Source: Streptomyces sp. NBC_01241 (lineage in GTDB: Bacteria; Actinomycetota; Actinomycetes; Streptomycetales; Streptomycetaceae). From it: DNA of 64,000 nt. How positions within the stretch are numbered: the first letter of the stretch is position 1; every line of letters starts with the position of its first letter. Both the position numbers and the translations under genes were made by a program. Shown here one piece after another: positions 17,015 to 26,242 of the stretch. The stretch is from assembly GCF_041435435.1 (NCBI RefSeq), contig NZ_CP108494.1:7412501-7476500 (forward strand), in the 5' to 3' direction. The notes below the pieces were generated by a model. That model ran no database searches, had not been told where the DNA came from, and saw nothing but the letters and a program-made list of their open reading frames with translations.

Positions 17015-18922
17015 ATGAGATTCGGCACGATAAGACAAATATCCGGACGAGCAACGGCAGTTGCATTAGCCGCAGGTGTGGTGGCGGCGTTGGTACCGGG
17101 GCCGGGTGGTGCGGCAGTTGCGCGGGAGCGGGAGCAGGGGGTGCGGGCTCCCGTGGTCTCGCCGACGCCGCAGCAGGAGACGGTGACCGGCACGTTCCGG
17201 GCGCCGGAGCGGGCCGTCGTCGTACGGGACGCGGGCAGTGACCCGCAGGCCGTGAAGGCGGCGGTGGCGGCGCTGCGGGCGGCTGGGGTGCGGCGGGTGG
17301 AGACGGCCGACTCGGCGCGGCACGGCGCCTATCCGGTGTACGTCGACACGGCCGCGCCCTCCCGCGTCGCACCCGGCGCCGAAGGACCCGACGGGCTCGC
17401 GGCCGGAGGCTATGTGCTGGCCGTGACGGGGCGCGGCGCGGTGCTGGACGGGGTGGACGCGGCCGGGACCTACTACGCGGCCGAGTCGCTGCGGCAGGTG
17501 TTCAAGACGGACGGCGGCCGGGAGATCACGGGCGCGGTGGTGCGGGACTGGCCGGACTTCGCGACGCGCGGCGGGCAGGAGTCGTTCTACGGCGCGAAAT
17601 GGAGTTATGAGGATGAGCTCCGCGAGATCGAGTTCCTCGGCGCGTACAAGCAGAACACGTTCCTCTACCACCCGCGCATCGGGGATCCGCACAACGCGGG
17701 CGCGCAGTGGCGCGAGCCGTACGAAGGTGACCGGCTCGCCGAGCTGACGACGATCGTCGAGGAGGCCCGGGCGCGCCACATCCGGTTCATCTACCGCCTC
17801 GGCCCCGAGGCGCCGACGGCCCCCGGTCACGGCATCTGTCACACGTCCGAGGCCGACCTCGCCAAGGTGCTCGCCCGCTTCCAACAGCTGTACGACATCG
17901 GCGTACGGGATCTCTCCCTCGGCTGGGACGACGTGGGCAACAAGTTCGACTGCGCTGCGGACACGGCGAAGTTCGGCTCGGACGCAAGCCCGAAGGCGGC
18001 GGCTCAGGCATATGTCACGAACTACGTCTACGACCACTTCGTCAAGACGCACCCCGGTACGCGGCTGATCACCATCCCGACCGAGTACTGGGGCGCGACC
18101 GCGTCGGCGTACAAGAGGCGCTACGACGCCCTGGTGGAGAAGGACACGTCGGTCTACTGGACCGGGCCCGAGGTCGTCTCGCCCGCCATCACGAACGCCC
18201 AGGCCGTCGCCGCCAAGGCCGCCTACGGCAACCGCAACACGCTGATCTTCGACAACTACCCCGTGAACGACTACGCGCCCAACCGCCTGCACCTGGGCCC
18301 GCTCACGGACCGGGACCCGGCACTCGCGGGCACGGTCGAAGGGTTGACGACCAATCAGATGAACCAGGCGGCGCCGTCGTTGATCGCCCTGTTCACGTCG
18401 GCCGACTTCACTTGGAACAGCGGTGCCTACGACCCCGAGGACTCCTGGGACCGTGCGCTGCGGGAGCTGGGCGGGGCGGCGTACCCGGCGCTGAAGGTGT
18501 TCGCCGAGAACTCGCGCAGCGGGCCGCTGACGTCCACGAAGGATGCCGCGCGGCTGCGCGGTCTCACGGCGGCGCTGTGGACGGCGTGGGACGAGAAGGG
18601 CGACGTGAGCGGACCCGCCGCTCAACTCACTGCGTATTTCGGGGAGATGGAGCGGGCCCCGGAGATCCTGCGCTCCCGCATGCACGACGACGCGTTCGTG
18701 ACCCAGGCCGGTCCGTGGCTGGACAAGCTGACGGCGTACGGAAAGGCGGGCGACGCGGCGGTACGGCTACTGCTCGCGGTGGCCCGGGGCGATTCCACGG
18801 ACGCACTGGCGGACGAGGTACGCGTGCAACGGGCTGCGGCCGCGGCCCTGCCGCAGCAGCTGACCGGGGGCGCGATGGATGGCTTCCTGTCGCGGGCCCT
18901 GGCCGCGGCCTCGACGAGCTGA
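17015..18922 (+). CDS. Secreted GH84-type beta-N-acetylglucosaminidase
   Basis: The 635-residue protein starts at ATG 17015 behind GGGAG; the frame upstream is unsupported. An N-terminal signal peptide (about 1-36, ending AAVA) precedes a GH20b-like alpha/beta domain (about 50-180) and a TIM barrel from about 185. The barrel carries the family's paired catalytic aspartates, Asp305-Asp306 in LSLGWDDVGN, and WTGPEV near 390. A helical C-terminal part follows. GH84 enzymes release terminal GlcNAc by substrate-assisted catalysis. Placed after murR-murQ-kinase, it most likely acts outside the membrane on wall or chitin fragments to supply aminosugars to this pathway. It uses typical Streptomyces codons throughout. 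Confidence 0.88.
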   Translation: MRFGTIRQISGRATAVALAAGVVAALVPGPGGAAVAREREQGVRAPVVSPTPQQETVTGTFRAPERAVVVRDAGSDPQAVKAAVAALRAAGVRRVETADSARHGAYPVYVDTAAPSRVAPGAEGPDGLAAGGYVLAVTGRGAVLDGVDAAGTYYAAESLRQVFKTDGGREITGAVVRDWPDFATRGGQESFYGAKWSYEDELREIEFLGAYKQNTFLYHPRIGDPHNAGAQWREPYEGDRLAELTTIVEEARARHIRFIYRLGPEAPTAPGHGICHTSEADLAKVLARFQQLYDIGVRDLSLGWDDVGNKFDCAADTAKFGSDASPKAAAQAYVTNYVYDHFVKTHPGTRLITIPTEYWGATASAYKRRYDALVEKDTSVYWTGPEVVSPAITNAQAVAAKAAYGNRNTLIFDNYPVNDYAPNRLHLGPLTDRDPALAGTVEGLTTNQMNQAAPSLIALFTSADFTWNSGAYDPEDSWDRALRELGGAAYPALKVFAENSRSGPLTSTKDAARLRGLTAALWTAWDEKGDVSGPAAQLTAYFGEMERAPEILRSRMHDDAFVTQAGPWLDKLTAYGKAGDAAVRLLLAVARGDSTDALADEVRVQRAAAAALPQQLTGGAMDGFLSRALAAASTS

Positions 18923-19019
18923 GCGCAGCGTGTGTGCGGTGAGGGATTTCAGCGGGTCATCCCAGCGCGCGTAGCTGTTTGACTGTTCCTTCGCCTCTGG
19001 CGGAACTACGCCACCCTCT

Positions 19020-19129
19020 GTCTGCGATTCGAGATTAGCTTCCTGTGGCCCGCACATCCGGACTGGACCGCTGACCGGCTCAAGCAAGTGCTGGTCAGCA
19101 CCGCCAAGCAGGGCTCGTACGCCGCCTAA
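19020..19129 (+). pseudogene. Subtilisin-like (S8) protease fragment, end of catalytic domain
   Basis: A short open stretch ends in HPDWTADRLKQVLVSTAK then QGSYAA and a stop. This matches the segment after the catalytic serine of large actinobacterial subtilases (W-x-A-D-x-L-K-x-L-V-S-T-A-K). No start or catalytic triad residue is present. It is a relic, possibly related to the subtilase tail at 819-1140. The ~95 bases between the GH84 stop and this piece show nothing else. Confidence 0.45.
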
Positions 19130-19422
19130 ATCGCGGCGTTCCTCGACGTGGCATTCCGTCGCTCTGCCCAGCACCGCCAAGGCGGCGTGGCGTTCCCCCG
19201 CCGGTTGTCTGACCGCCGGTTGTCGTGGGGGGATTGTTGTGGCGGGTTTGTGCCGTGGAGGAAATCCGCCACTGACAATCGGTTGCCCCGTCCCTGTGTC
19301 GAGCTCAACTATCTGTCTAATGCGGCGAGGATTTCCTTCGTCGTGAGAATCAGGAAGCACTTATGCGTCCCCCGCCATATTCAGGGCGAACCCGAAAGAA
19401 TGGCATCTCAGGAGGTCTGGCG

Positions 19423-19640
19423 ATGAGGCGTTTTGGGCGACGGTTGGCCGCCGCGGCCGCCGGCAGTCCTCGGGGTGGTCCTGTCGACCACCTCGGCGAA
19501 TGCCGCTGGCCCAGCCCCCGCCCCGTCTGCCTCTACCGCCCTCAACCTGACTGCGGCCACGATGGCACATGGGCCGGCGACGCGGTCCTCGCCGGCATGG
19601 AGTGGGGTGTCAAGGTGGTGAATCACCGGCGGCAACCAGC
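19423..19640 (+). pseudogene. Decayed secreted protease, signal peptide and N-terminal pieces
   Basis: AGGAGG at 19408-19413 stands ten bases before ATG 19423, which begins a classic signal sequence (MRRFGRRLAAAAA). A frame change is then needed to continue with VLGVVLSTTSANAAGPAPA, an Ala-x-Ala cleavage site, to about 19620. A second change gives DAVLAGMEWGVKVVN, resembling subtilase sequence ahead of the NMSLG motif. These read as the start of an S8 protease broken by two frameshifts. From there to 19888 I see no gene, only a possible DRDRSGGFD calcium-loop-like string near 19770. Confidence 0.4.
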
Positions 19641-19888
19641 GAACTGCGGTTCGCCGCCGACCAGAACGGTGGTCGGAGACTGACCGGGGCGGACCAGATC
19701 ACTTCGTCGGTCAGTGACATTGCTGACGGCCCTCCTGGCGTAACTACCGCGTCGTCGATGTCATCGCATTCTATGATCGCGACCGATCCGGAGGCTTCGA
19801 CAAGCGTAGGAAGCGTTGCCACGCCCGTGGCAACGAGCGCCAGAGTGCTCGACGGCCAGCACGGGCTGCACCGCCCCGGAGGTGTTCC

Positions 19889-21121
19889 ATGTACCCGAAG
19901 CTCCAGGACCTCATCGACTCGCTGGCGACCAAGCTGTCACGCCCGGCGACCGTCGAGGACCGCCGACAGCGGCTGGTGGTCTACAGCCGGCACAGCGAGC
20001 TGCCCGACGCGGTGCGCCATGCTTCGATTCTGCAGCGCTGCGTCTCTGCCGAGGTGCTGGCATGGCTGCGACGGTTCGAGCTGGCCAAGGCGCGACAGCC
20101 GGTCCGCATTCCCCACAACGTCTCGCTCGGCATGCTGCCGCGGGTATGCATACCGATCCGGCACCACGACCTTCTCCTGGGGTATCTGTGGCTCATCGAT
20201 GACGACGAGTCGATGAGCTCGGAGCAGATTGCGCTGGCCGAAACCGCCGCCCAACACCTCGCTCTCGCGCTCTATCGTGAGGTGCTGGTCGGCGAGCTCG
20301 CGTCAGACCGGGAGACAGAGGCGATTACGAACCTGTTGCTTTGTGGCAGCGATGTCCAGGCCTATGCGGCGCGCGCCCTCATCGACGGCGGGCACTTCGT
20401 CCCCTCCCTCGGCGTCGTCGTGCTGGTGGCCAGGCCGGTGCTCACCCCCGACGCCGAGCCGGATGACCAGGTGCGGCTCGCCCTCGAACATGCGCTCGTC
20501 AACACCCGCCACGTGCTGCCCGCAAGACACGCCGTCCACCTTGTCTCTTACAGCGACGGGTTGCTTCTCTTCGGTACGGAGGGGGAGGTCGACGAGCTAA
20601 CGGTGAACCGCTGTGTGTCCCACCTCGACCACGCCCTGCAGACCGCCTTGTCCGGACTCGAGCAGGTGTCGTCATTCGTGATAGGCGTCGGGCAGCCACG
20701 GTCGGAGTTGGCGCAGGCACGTGACTCCTATCTCGAGGCCGGCCAAGCCGCTCGTATCGCTGCTTTCATGCCCGACGTCAGCCGGATTGCCCGATGGTCC
20801 CAGCTCGGCATCTACCGGGTACTCGCGCAGCTGTTCAGTCAAGACCTCGGCGAGCTTGTGCTTCATCCCGGGCTCGAGCGACTTTTCGCCAATCCGGAGG
20901 CGCTGCCTCTGCTTCAGACCCTGGAGACCTACCTTGATCTCTCCGGGAACGCACTCGCGACCTCCGAACGCCTGAAGCTGCATCGTACGTCGTTGTACTC
21001 CCGCATTCAGCGTTTTGAGCGCTTGGCAGGCGCCAACCTCAAAGACGGCAACGAACGTCTCTGCCTGCACCTCGGACTGAAACTGGCGCGGTTCACCGGC
21101 CGCTACCGGCCTGCCAGCTGA
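19889..21121 (+). CDS. PucR/CdaR-type transcriptional regulator
   Basis: The 410-residue protein has GGAGGT ideally placed before ATG 19889. Residues about 20-130 look like a GAF-type sensor (PVRIPHNVSLGMLPRVCIPI, LLLGYLWLIDD). A central mixed domain follows, and the C-terminus carries the PucR helix-turn-helix (about 340-400; YLDLSGNALATSERL, HRTSLYSRIQRFERLAG). Such regulators usually control nearby catabolic genes in response to a metabolite. Here the neighbours are protease debris upstream and transposons downstream, so its original target is unclear. A small GC hairpin after the stop (about 21153-21174) may terminate it. Confidence 0.82.
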   Translation: MYPKLQDLIDSLATKLSRPATVEDRRQRLVVYSRHSELPDAVRHASILQRCVSAEVLAWLRRFELAKARQPVRIPHNVSLGMLPRVCIPIRHHDLLLGYLWLIDDDESMSSEQIALAETAAQHLALALYREVLVGELASDRETEAITNLLLCGSDVQAYAARALIDGGHFVPSLGVVVLVARPVLTPDAEPDDQVRLALEHALVNTRHVLPARHAVHLVSYSDGLLLFGTEGEVDELTVNRCVSHLDHALQTALSGLEQVSSFVIGVGQPRSELAQARDSYLEAGQAARIAAFMPDVSRIARWSQLGIYRVLAQLFSQDLGELVLHPGLERLFANPEALPLLQTLETYLDLSGNALATSERLKLHRTSLYSRIQRFERLAGANLKDGNERLCLHLGLKLARFTGRYRPAS

Positions 21122-21450
21122 ATCCTACGGCCTCGACGTAGCTGTCAACTTGACCCGGCCCTGAGGGACCGGGCTTGTGGGTAAGTAGCTGTTGTCGTTC
21201 CGATCTCGAGGTGTGTGCGTCGAACGGGAGTCTCGATCGGGTGATCGCAACTGGCCGCAGGCATGAAGGCAGGGCCTCTTGGTAGCTCGGGGTTGCGAAG
21301 CCAACCGAGATCCAGGAGACCCTGTTGCCGCAGTTCTACGTGCTCGCGCCGGTGGAGTTCAACTCGGCTGCCCCGTCGTGTGATTGTGTCGCCCATCGGT
21401 TCGGAAACGCAGCCGATCACCCGGAACGTGTTCGGCGGTATCCGTCGGAC

Positions 21451-21622
21451 ATGACGGACGCGGAGTGGGCCGTGGTCCGGCCGCTACTGCCGGTGCCGGC
21501 CTGGCTGCGCGGCCGGGGAGGGCAGCCGGAGGCGTATTGCCATCGGGCGATACTCGATGCGATCCGCTACCTGGTCGACAACGGCATCAAGTGGCGGGCG
21601 ATGCCCGCCGACTTCCCTCCGT
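21451..21622 (+). pseudogene. IS5-family transposase, 5' fragment
   Basis: ATG 21451 begins MTDAEWAVVRPLLPVPAWLR, the hallmark N-terminus of IS5-family transposases (DUF4096-like helix). It continues through YLVDNGIKWRAMPADFPP, where the coding sequence is cut at 21622 by the two-recombinase element. The codon split there (T|GG) is completed exactly at 25115. The 57 codons carry no catalytic residues. Confidence 0.85.
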
Positions 21623-21641
21623 TTCTGTGGAATCAGGTTTG

Positions 21642-23972
21642 TCAAGAAGATCCCGTCTTGCCCTGACGGACGTCGATGATCGGCAGCAATGTTGCAGTAG
21701 CGGGAACACCGATCTGACGAGGTGTCGGCCCGGAGGGAGTGGGGACGTCGGAGAGTCGTTCCAGGAGCTGTTCCAGGGCGGCCTGGCCGTCGTCGACCGC
21801 GGCGCGTTCGTCGTCCGTCAGAGGAATGCTGGCCAGCATCTTCTGCAGATTCTCCTTCGCCTCCAGCAGCTGACCCTTACTCGAGTCTTTCGGCGTGTAG
21901 AAGTCGCAGCGTGCGCAGGCCATGCGGTGCTGGCACTGCTCGAAGAAGGTGTAGGTGCACCAGCCGTGGCCGAGGTCGAAGTACTGCCAGGGCTCGCCGC
22001 TGGCGGCGGCGCCGGAGGCAACCGCGTCCCGGTCGACGAGGACTTCGATGGTGCGCACGTTCCTGGCGAAGTAGCCGGCGTCGTTGTAGGCCCTGGCCAG
22101 CGTGTTCGGGGTGATCTTCGCGTAGTGCGCGGTCGCCTCGGGAGTCCGGTGACCGAGCCATTCCTGCAGCTCGAAGAGCGTCATGGGCTCCTTGGCGTTG
22201 TAGAGCTGACTGGCGATGGTGGACCGGGCCCGGTGACTGGTGATGTTGCCGCGGACGTCAGCGGCGGGGACGCCGGCCTTGCGGCAGAGCATCGGGATGA
22301 TCGCCGTGTTGATGTAGTGCTTGGCAACCTGGCGGGCCCGGTGGGCGAACAGGAAGTCGGCGTACTGATTGGTCTTGCGGTCGAGCATCTGCGGCTGGGT
22401 CGGCCTGACGGCCTGCCATGCCTCGATGGCCTGGCCAAGGAGCGGGTCGACGGGCTTGGTGAACGCGGTGCCGGTCTTGTGAGTGGGCACGTCCAGCAGG
22501 CAGACGGTGTCGCGGGCAAGGATCTCGCCGGAGTCGCCGGGAATGGGCAGGCCGTCGTGTTGCCAGCGGATGCAGCCGACCCGGAACCGTGCGATCTCGT
22601 CACTGCGTTGACCGGCGAACAGCCAGGTCAGGGTGATGGCCCGGATCAGTTCGACCGGATAGGTGCGGCCGTCCGCAGTCGGCAGATCGCCGAGCTCGAC
22701 GTTCAGGCCCGCCCAGAGCAACTTGGCCCAGATGTCATCGGCGATCACCCGCGGGTCCGGCCCCATCAGGGCGCGAACGCTTCGCGGGGTTCTCAGGGCA
22801 TGGGCCGGGTCGAACCTGCGCGGGATCAACTCCCATTCGTGCAGGTCGCGGAAGAACGCGCGGGGCACTTTGAGGTAGCCGGACTTCGTCTGCGGCGTGA
22901 GCGGTTTTCCCAGGCGGTTCTGCGAGCGCATGCCGTGGGTCCACTGCGAGAAGTCGCCGACAGCCATCCGGTCCACGGCCGCGACCCAGGACGCGCACGT
23001 CTGGCGGGTCCACTGGCTGGGCTCGGTGATCTCGGGGTGCTCGGAGGCCAGCCAGCGGCCGATCTTCGCGAGCACGCTGCGGTAGCCTCTGCAGATCCTC
23101 GGAGTCAGCGTCGATGTCGCATACCAATGCTCGACCGACGCCGCCCATGCGGCGGGGACTCCCTCCATCGCGGCCGGTCCTGCCTCATGCCCTGACGGTG
23201 GCGGGTCCGCGTGGCCGAGTGCCGCGACCGCCCGGTGGAGGCCGTAGAGGTCCTTGCCCCACTGCCCACTCATCGCCGGGTGAACACGCAGTGCGGCCAG
23301 GGCTTCGGTGGACAGGTCCTTCAGTAGCGGGCTGCGGTTCAGCAGCAGCATCTGGCAGATCACCGCGGCCAGCTTGTCGGCGTCACGGCGATAGCCCCAG
23401 TCGGCCAGGACCTTGCAGATCCGCTGGACGGCATTGTCGACGAGATGGGCCCCGAAGACCCGACGGGCCAGGGTCGGCCGCATGAAGCGACCGAGTCGGT
23501 CGAAGGCGGTGAACTCGCCGAGCAGATAGGCATAGACGATCACGAACGGCCGGGCGTTGGGGCCGATCTGGCCACCCCATGAGCGCCGGAAGTCGGCGCC
23601 GCTGGCGTTGATCAGGTCCACCCAGTCGTCCGCTGACCAGCCCCAGAAGGCTCGGCGAAGCTCGCCGCAGCGGATCAGCACCAGTCCGGCTGCGTCCCGC
23701 GCGAACCGCCGCTGGTGACGGTCGTCCGGCGGCCAGTGCAGACCAGCGAGAGCGTCCGCCAACGGCCTCGCCAGCCGGGCCACCGGCCGAAGCACCACAG
23801 CGTCGAGGCTGAGGCCGTCTCGCCGGATCTGATCGATTTTGAGTGTCCTCAGCGCTTCCGCCTCAGCCTCGGTGAGCAGACCGCGACGGTCGTAGCGGGC
23901 AAGATCGACGGACGATGCCCAGGTCGGAGTGCTTGTCGGCTGTGTCGCCGTCGTACTCGACTGTGCGGTCAC
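21642..23972 (-). CDS. Tyrosine recombinase, large subunit (TnpB-like)
   Basis: The 776-residue protein starts at GTG 23972, overlapping the stop of the upstream recombinase (GTGA). An N-terminal DNA-binding/SAM-like region (to about 330) precedes the integrase catalytic domain. That domain has Arg in LFAGQRSDEIARF, the box II His-x-x-Arg in ITSHRARSTIASQL, and GHRTPEATAHYAK, which supplies His/Arg and the nucleophile Tyr. A cysteine cluster follows (FEQCQHRMACARCDFYT), like the zinc-binding tail of Tn554 TnpB, then a helical tail. It is much longer than phage integrases (~400). It should cut and rejoin DNA together with its 356-residue partner. The stop lies only ~20 bases from the element's left edge. 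Confidence 0.85.
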   Translation of the reverse strand: MTAQSSTTATQPTSTPTWASSVDLARYDRRGLLTEAEAEALRTLKIDQIRRDGLSLDAVVLRPVARLARPLADALAGLHWPPDDRHQRRFARDAAGLVLIRCGELRRAFWGWSADDWVDLINASGADFRRSWGGQIGPNARPFVIVYAYLLGEFTAFDRLGRFMRPTLARRVFGAHLVDNAVQRICKVLADWGYRRDADKLAAVICQMLLLNRSPLLKDLSTEALAALRVHPAMSGQWGKDLYGLHRAVAALGHADPPPSGHEAGPAAMEGVPAAWAASVEHWYATSTLTPRICRGYRSVLAKIGRWLASEHPEITEPSQWTRQTCASWVAAVDRMAVGDFSQWTHGMRSQNRLGKPLTPQTKSGYLKVPRAFFRDLHEWELIPRRFDPAHALRTPRSVRALMGPDPRVIADDIWAKLLWAGLNVELGDLPTADGRTYPVELIRAITLTWLFAGQRSDEIARFRVGCIRWQHDGLPIPGDSGEILARDTVCLLDVPTHKTGTAFTKPVDPLLGQAIEAWQAVRPTQPQMLDRKTNQYADFLFAHRARQVAKHYINTAIIPMLCRKAGVPAADVRGNITSHRARSTIASQLYNAKEPMTLFELQEWLGHRTPEATAHYAKITPNTLARAYNDAGYFARNVRTIEVLVDRDAVASGAAASGEPWQYFDLGHGWCTYTFFEQCQHRMACARCDFYTPKDSSKGQLLEAKENLQKMLASIPLTDDERAAVDDGQAALEQLLERLSDVPTPSGPTPRQIGVPATATLLPIIDVRQGKTGSS

Positions 23973-25039
23973 TCGGCGACCGCCTCAGAGGCGCGGGCGG
24001 CACGGGTGAGCATGTCGACGCGCCAGGAATGGATCTGCTGCATGCCCCGGTTCAGCTTCTCCGCCAGGTCGCGGCCCGAGAGGTGGATGTAGGTCAGCGT
24101 CGACTCGGTGCTGCGATGCCCGGCAAAAGAGGCGATGGCGTGCAGTTCCCAGCCCATCCGGGCCAAGTCGGTCAAGCACAGATGCCGCGTGGTGTGAGTC
24201 GAGAACCGAGGCAGGTCGGCGGCGAGACCAACGCGACGAATCACCTTCGACCAGGTCCACAGGGTCAGCGGCTGGCCGTAGTTGCGGCGCGACTCGGACA
24301 AGAACAGCGGCCCGCGGGCCCGGCTGATCGTGGCCCGATGCGTGAGATAGCCGGACAGCAGAACCCCGGTCGCCGCCGAGTAGGGGACGACGCGCTCGCG
24401 CCGGGTCTTCGTCGTCTCGGCCCGAATCCGCAGGGTCCGGTGGGCGGGGTCGAGGTCATCGGTCCGTAGTGAGCACAGTTCCTCGCGCCGCAGGGCCGCG
24501 TCGTAGGCGAGAGCGAGCATGACGCGGTTGCGTACGGGTTCCTCGCGCGCGACGTCCAGCAGGTCTAGCCACTGCTGTTCGCTCGGGATCCACGGCAGTT
24601 TCGTCAGCCGGGGTACCAGCCCTCGCTGGTGTCCGCCGAACTTCCGGACCGGGGTGTAGCGGCCGCGGCCGACCGGGTTGGACTCTCGCAGACCCTCCTC
24701 GATGAGGTAGTCGTAGAACAGCCGCACCGGCACCAAACGTTGCTGCAGTGTCGCGTTCGCCAAGCCGGCCCCGGAGTCCAGCACGACGACATTGCCTCCC
24801 CGACGGCTCGGCCGCGTTGCCAGCTCCTTCACGAACGCCGCCACGTGCAGACGCTTCGCGACGAGCGGGTCGATTCCCTCTCGCTCGCAGACCAGCAGGT
24901 ACTCAGCCAGTCCCCGCGCGTACGCGTCGATCGTCCGGGGTGCCCGCCCCAGATCCGTCCATATTCGCAGCCACTCGGCTGCCCTCTCGTGCCGGCTAAG
25001 GACCGGCCACTTCTCCTCGAACACGACCGCGCTGCCCAA
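23969..25039 (-). CDS. Tyrosine recombinase, small subunit (TnpA-like)
   Basis: The 356-residue site-specific recombinase has an N-terminal core-binding domain (about 1-130; WLRIWTDLGRAPRTIDAYAR) and a catalytic domain. The catalytic residues are Arg in AALRREELCSLR, His-x-x-Arg in HTTRHLCLTDLARMG and the GHRSTESTLTYIHL segment with the nucleophile Tyr. It is first in the two-gene operon and coupled to the larger recombinase by a 4-base GTGA overlap. Only ~75 bases separate its start from the right edge of the element, so the promoter must lie there. The size and pairing match TnpA of Tn554; the small TnpC accessory gene is missing. Confidence 0.88.
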   Translation of the reverse strand: MGSAVVFEEKWPVLSRHERAAEWLRIWTDLGRAPRTIDAYARGLAEYLLVCEREGIDPLVAKRLHVAAFVKELATRPSRRGGNVVVLDSGAGLANATLQQRLVPVRLFYDYLIEEGLRESNPVGRGRYTPVRKFGGHQRGLVPRLTKLPWIPSEQQWLDLLDVAREEPVRNRVMLALAYDAALRREELCSLRTDDLDPAHRTLRIRAETTKTRRERVVPYSAATGVLLSGYLTHRATISRARGPLFLSESRRNYGQPLTLWTWSKVIRRVGLAADLPRFSTHTTRHLCLTDLARMGWELHAIASFAGHRSTESTLTYIHLSGRDLAEKLNRGMQQIHSWRVDMLTRAARASEAVAE

Positions 25040-25114
25040 CGGATCTCCTCAGTACGTGGGGACGCCGCAGGATACGAGTTGCATCCCGCGGCGTGTGATT
25101 CCACGTAACTAATA

Positions 25115-25734
25115 GGGACCGGGCTTATGCGTTCTTCCGCCGCTGGCGCGACCACGCCCTGGTCAAGGAGTTCCACGACCGGTTGCGCGCACGGATCCGC
25201 GAGAGGGAGGGGCGGGACGCGGAGCCGACGGCCGGCGTGATCGACTCGCAGTCCGTCAAGGCGGACGCCGTCGTCGGCGCCGACAGCCGCGGCTACGACG
25301 GTGGCAAGCAGATCAACGGGCGCAAGCGGCATGTCGTGGTCGACACGCTCGGTCTGCTGCTGGGGGTGATGGTCACCGCCGCGGACACCGGCGACCGTGC
25401 CGCCGCCCGGGTCCTGCTGCGACAAGTCGCCGACGCGCACCACCGCCTTGCCCTGGTCTGGGCCGACGGCGGCTACACCGGCAGCCTCGTCGAGTACTGC
25501 CTCACCGCTCTCGCGCTGGTCCTGGCGATCGTCAAGCGCAGCGACGACATGCGTGGTTTCGTGGTGCTGCCCAGGCGGTGGATCGTCGAGCGCCTCTTCG
25601 CCCACCTGATGCGCACCCGCCGCCTGGCACGCGACTACGAACGCCGCACCACCAGCGCCGAGGCGATGGTCTACTGGTCGATGACCCTGCTCATGACCCG
25701 CCGCCTGGCCCGGCCACGTCCTGCGCGAGCATGA
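25115..25734 (+). pseudogene. IS5-family transposase, 3' fragment with the DDE core
   Basis: This continues the gene begun at 21451. Bases 25115-25116 complete the split Trp codon, followed by DRAYAFFRRWRDHALVKEFH. All three acidic catalytic residues lie in this part: GVIDSQSVKAD, LVWADGGYTG and the C-terminal WIVERLFAHLMRTRRLARDY. The C-terminus is intact, ending PARPRPARA-like before the stop. No good start codon with a ribosome binding site precedes it, so it is probably silent unless the nested element excises. Confidence 0.85.
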
Positions 25735-26242
25735 ACCGGCCCGGCTGCTGCTCGGCCAGCCAGCCGCGCGCGACCAGGCGCTTCGCCTTCGACCGCAGCG
25801 CCTCCACCCGTGCTGGAACCACGTCCATGCCGAACGCCGCGGCCATCTCCTGACAGGTCAGCGGCCCTTGACGGAGCCGTGCCCGGTCCGCGAGCACCTT
25901 GAGGATTCGCTGGTAGTCCACCGACAGCACCGACCAGGCCAGCCCCTCACGCCACATCGGAACCTGCGATTTCGTCTTCGCCGCATCCGGCACCTGCGAC
26001 GTTTTTGCGGTCTGTTCCTCGGCGGCCGACGCGATCCCCTCGGCCGGGGCGTGGTCCTGCCCGCTCTCGTCCGCCGGGGCCAGCACCTCGCCGACCCGCG
26101 AGCAGGCGATGGCCCACTCCTTCCATTCCCGCTCGGCCACGGCCAGCTCGGCCTGGATGCGGTCGGCCTCCTCTCGCAGCTCGTCCACACGACGGCGAGC
26201 ACCCAGCTCACGCTGTTCCAACAGCCCGACCACCGACGGCAT
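25691..26242 (-). CDS. Passenger protein of the IS5-family element, unknown function
   Basis: The 183-residue protein lies inside the IS inverted repeats, convergent with and overlapping the transposase end by 44 bases. Residues 1-50 form a likely coiled coil (RELGARRRVDELREEADRIQ). A variable Ala/Glu-rich linker follows. The C-terminal half (about 95-175) resembles a winged-helix DNA-binding domain (VDYQRILKVLADRA, GPLTCQEMAAAFGMDVVPAR, VEALRSKAKRLVARGWL). From memory, similar proteins occur beside transposases in many streptomycetes, but I know of no assigned function. It may regulate or assist transposition. Confidence 0.7.
   Translation of the reverse strand: MPSVVGLLEQRELGARRRVDELREEADRIQAELAVAEREWKEWAIACSRVGEVLAPADESGQDHAPAEGIASAAEEQTAKTSQVPDAAKTKSQVPMWREGLAWSVLSVDYQRILKVLADRARLRQGPLTCQEMAAAFGMDVVPARVEALRSKAKRLVARGWLAEQQPGRFMLAQDVAGPGGGS

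Larger units (their letters stand above)
21623..25114 (-). mobile_element. Tn554-like site-specific element with two tyrosine recombinases (3492 bp)
   Basis: Its insertion interrupts the IS5 transposase between DFPP and the WDR codons. Deleting 21623-25114 restores the frame precisely. The element contains only two genes, both on the minus strand with overlapping stop and start. A 9-bp inverted GTGGAATCA/TGATTCCAC lies near the ends (21627-21635; 25096-25104). No target duplication is visible, as expected for Tn554-type recombination. Borders are accurate to a few bases, since a crossover core could be shared. Confidence 0.75.

Noticed and set aside
21384..23195. A 603-codon plus-strand open frame across the recombinase region
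   Set aside because: It is the antisense shadow of the large tyrosine recombinase; the minus strand has clear catalytic motifs and the plus-strand translation has none.
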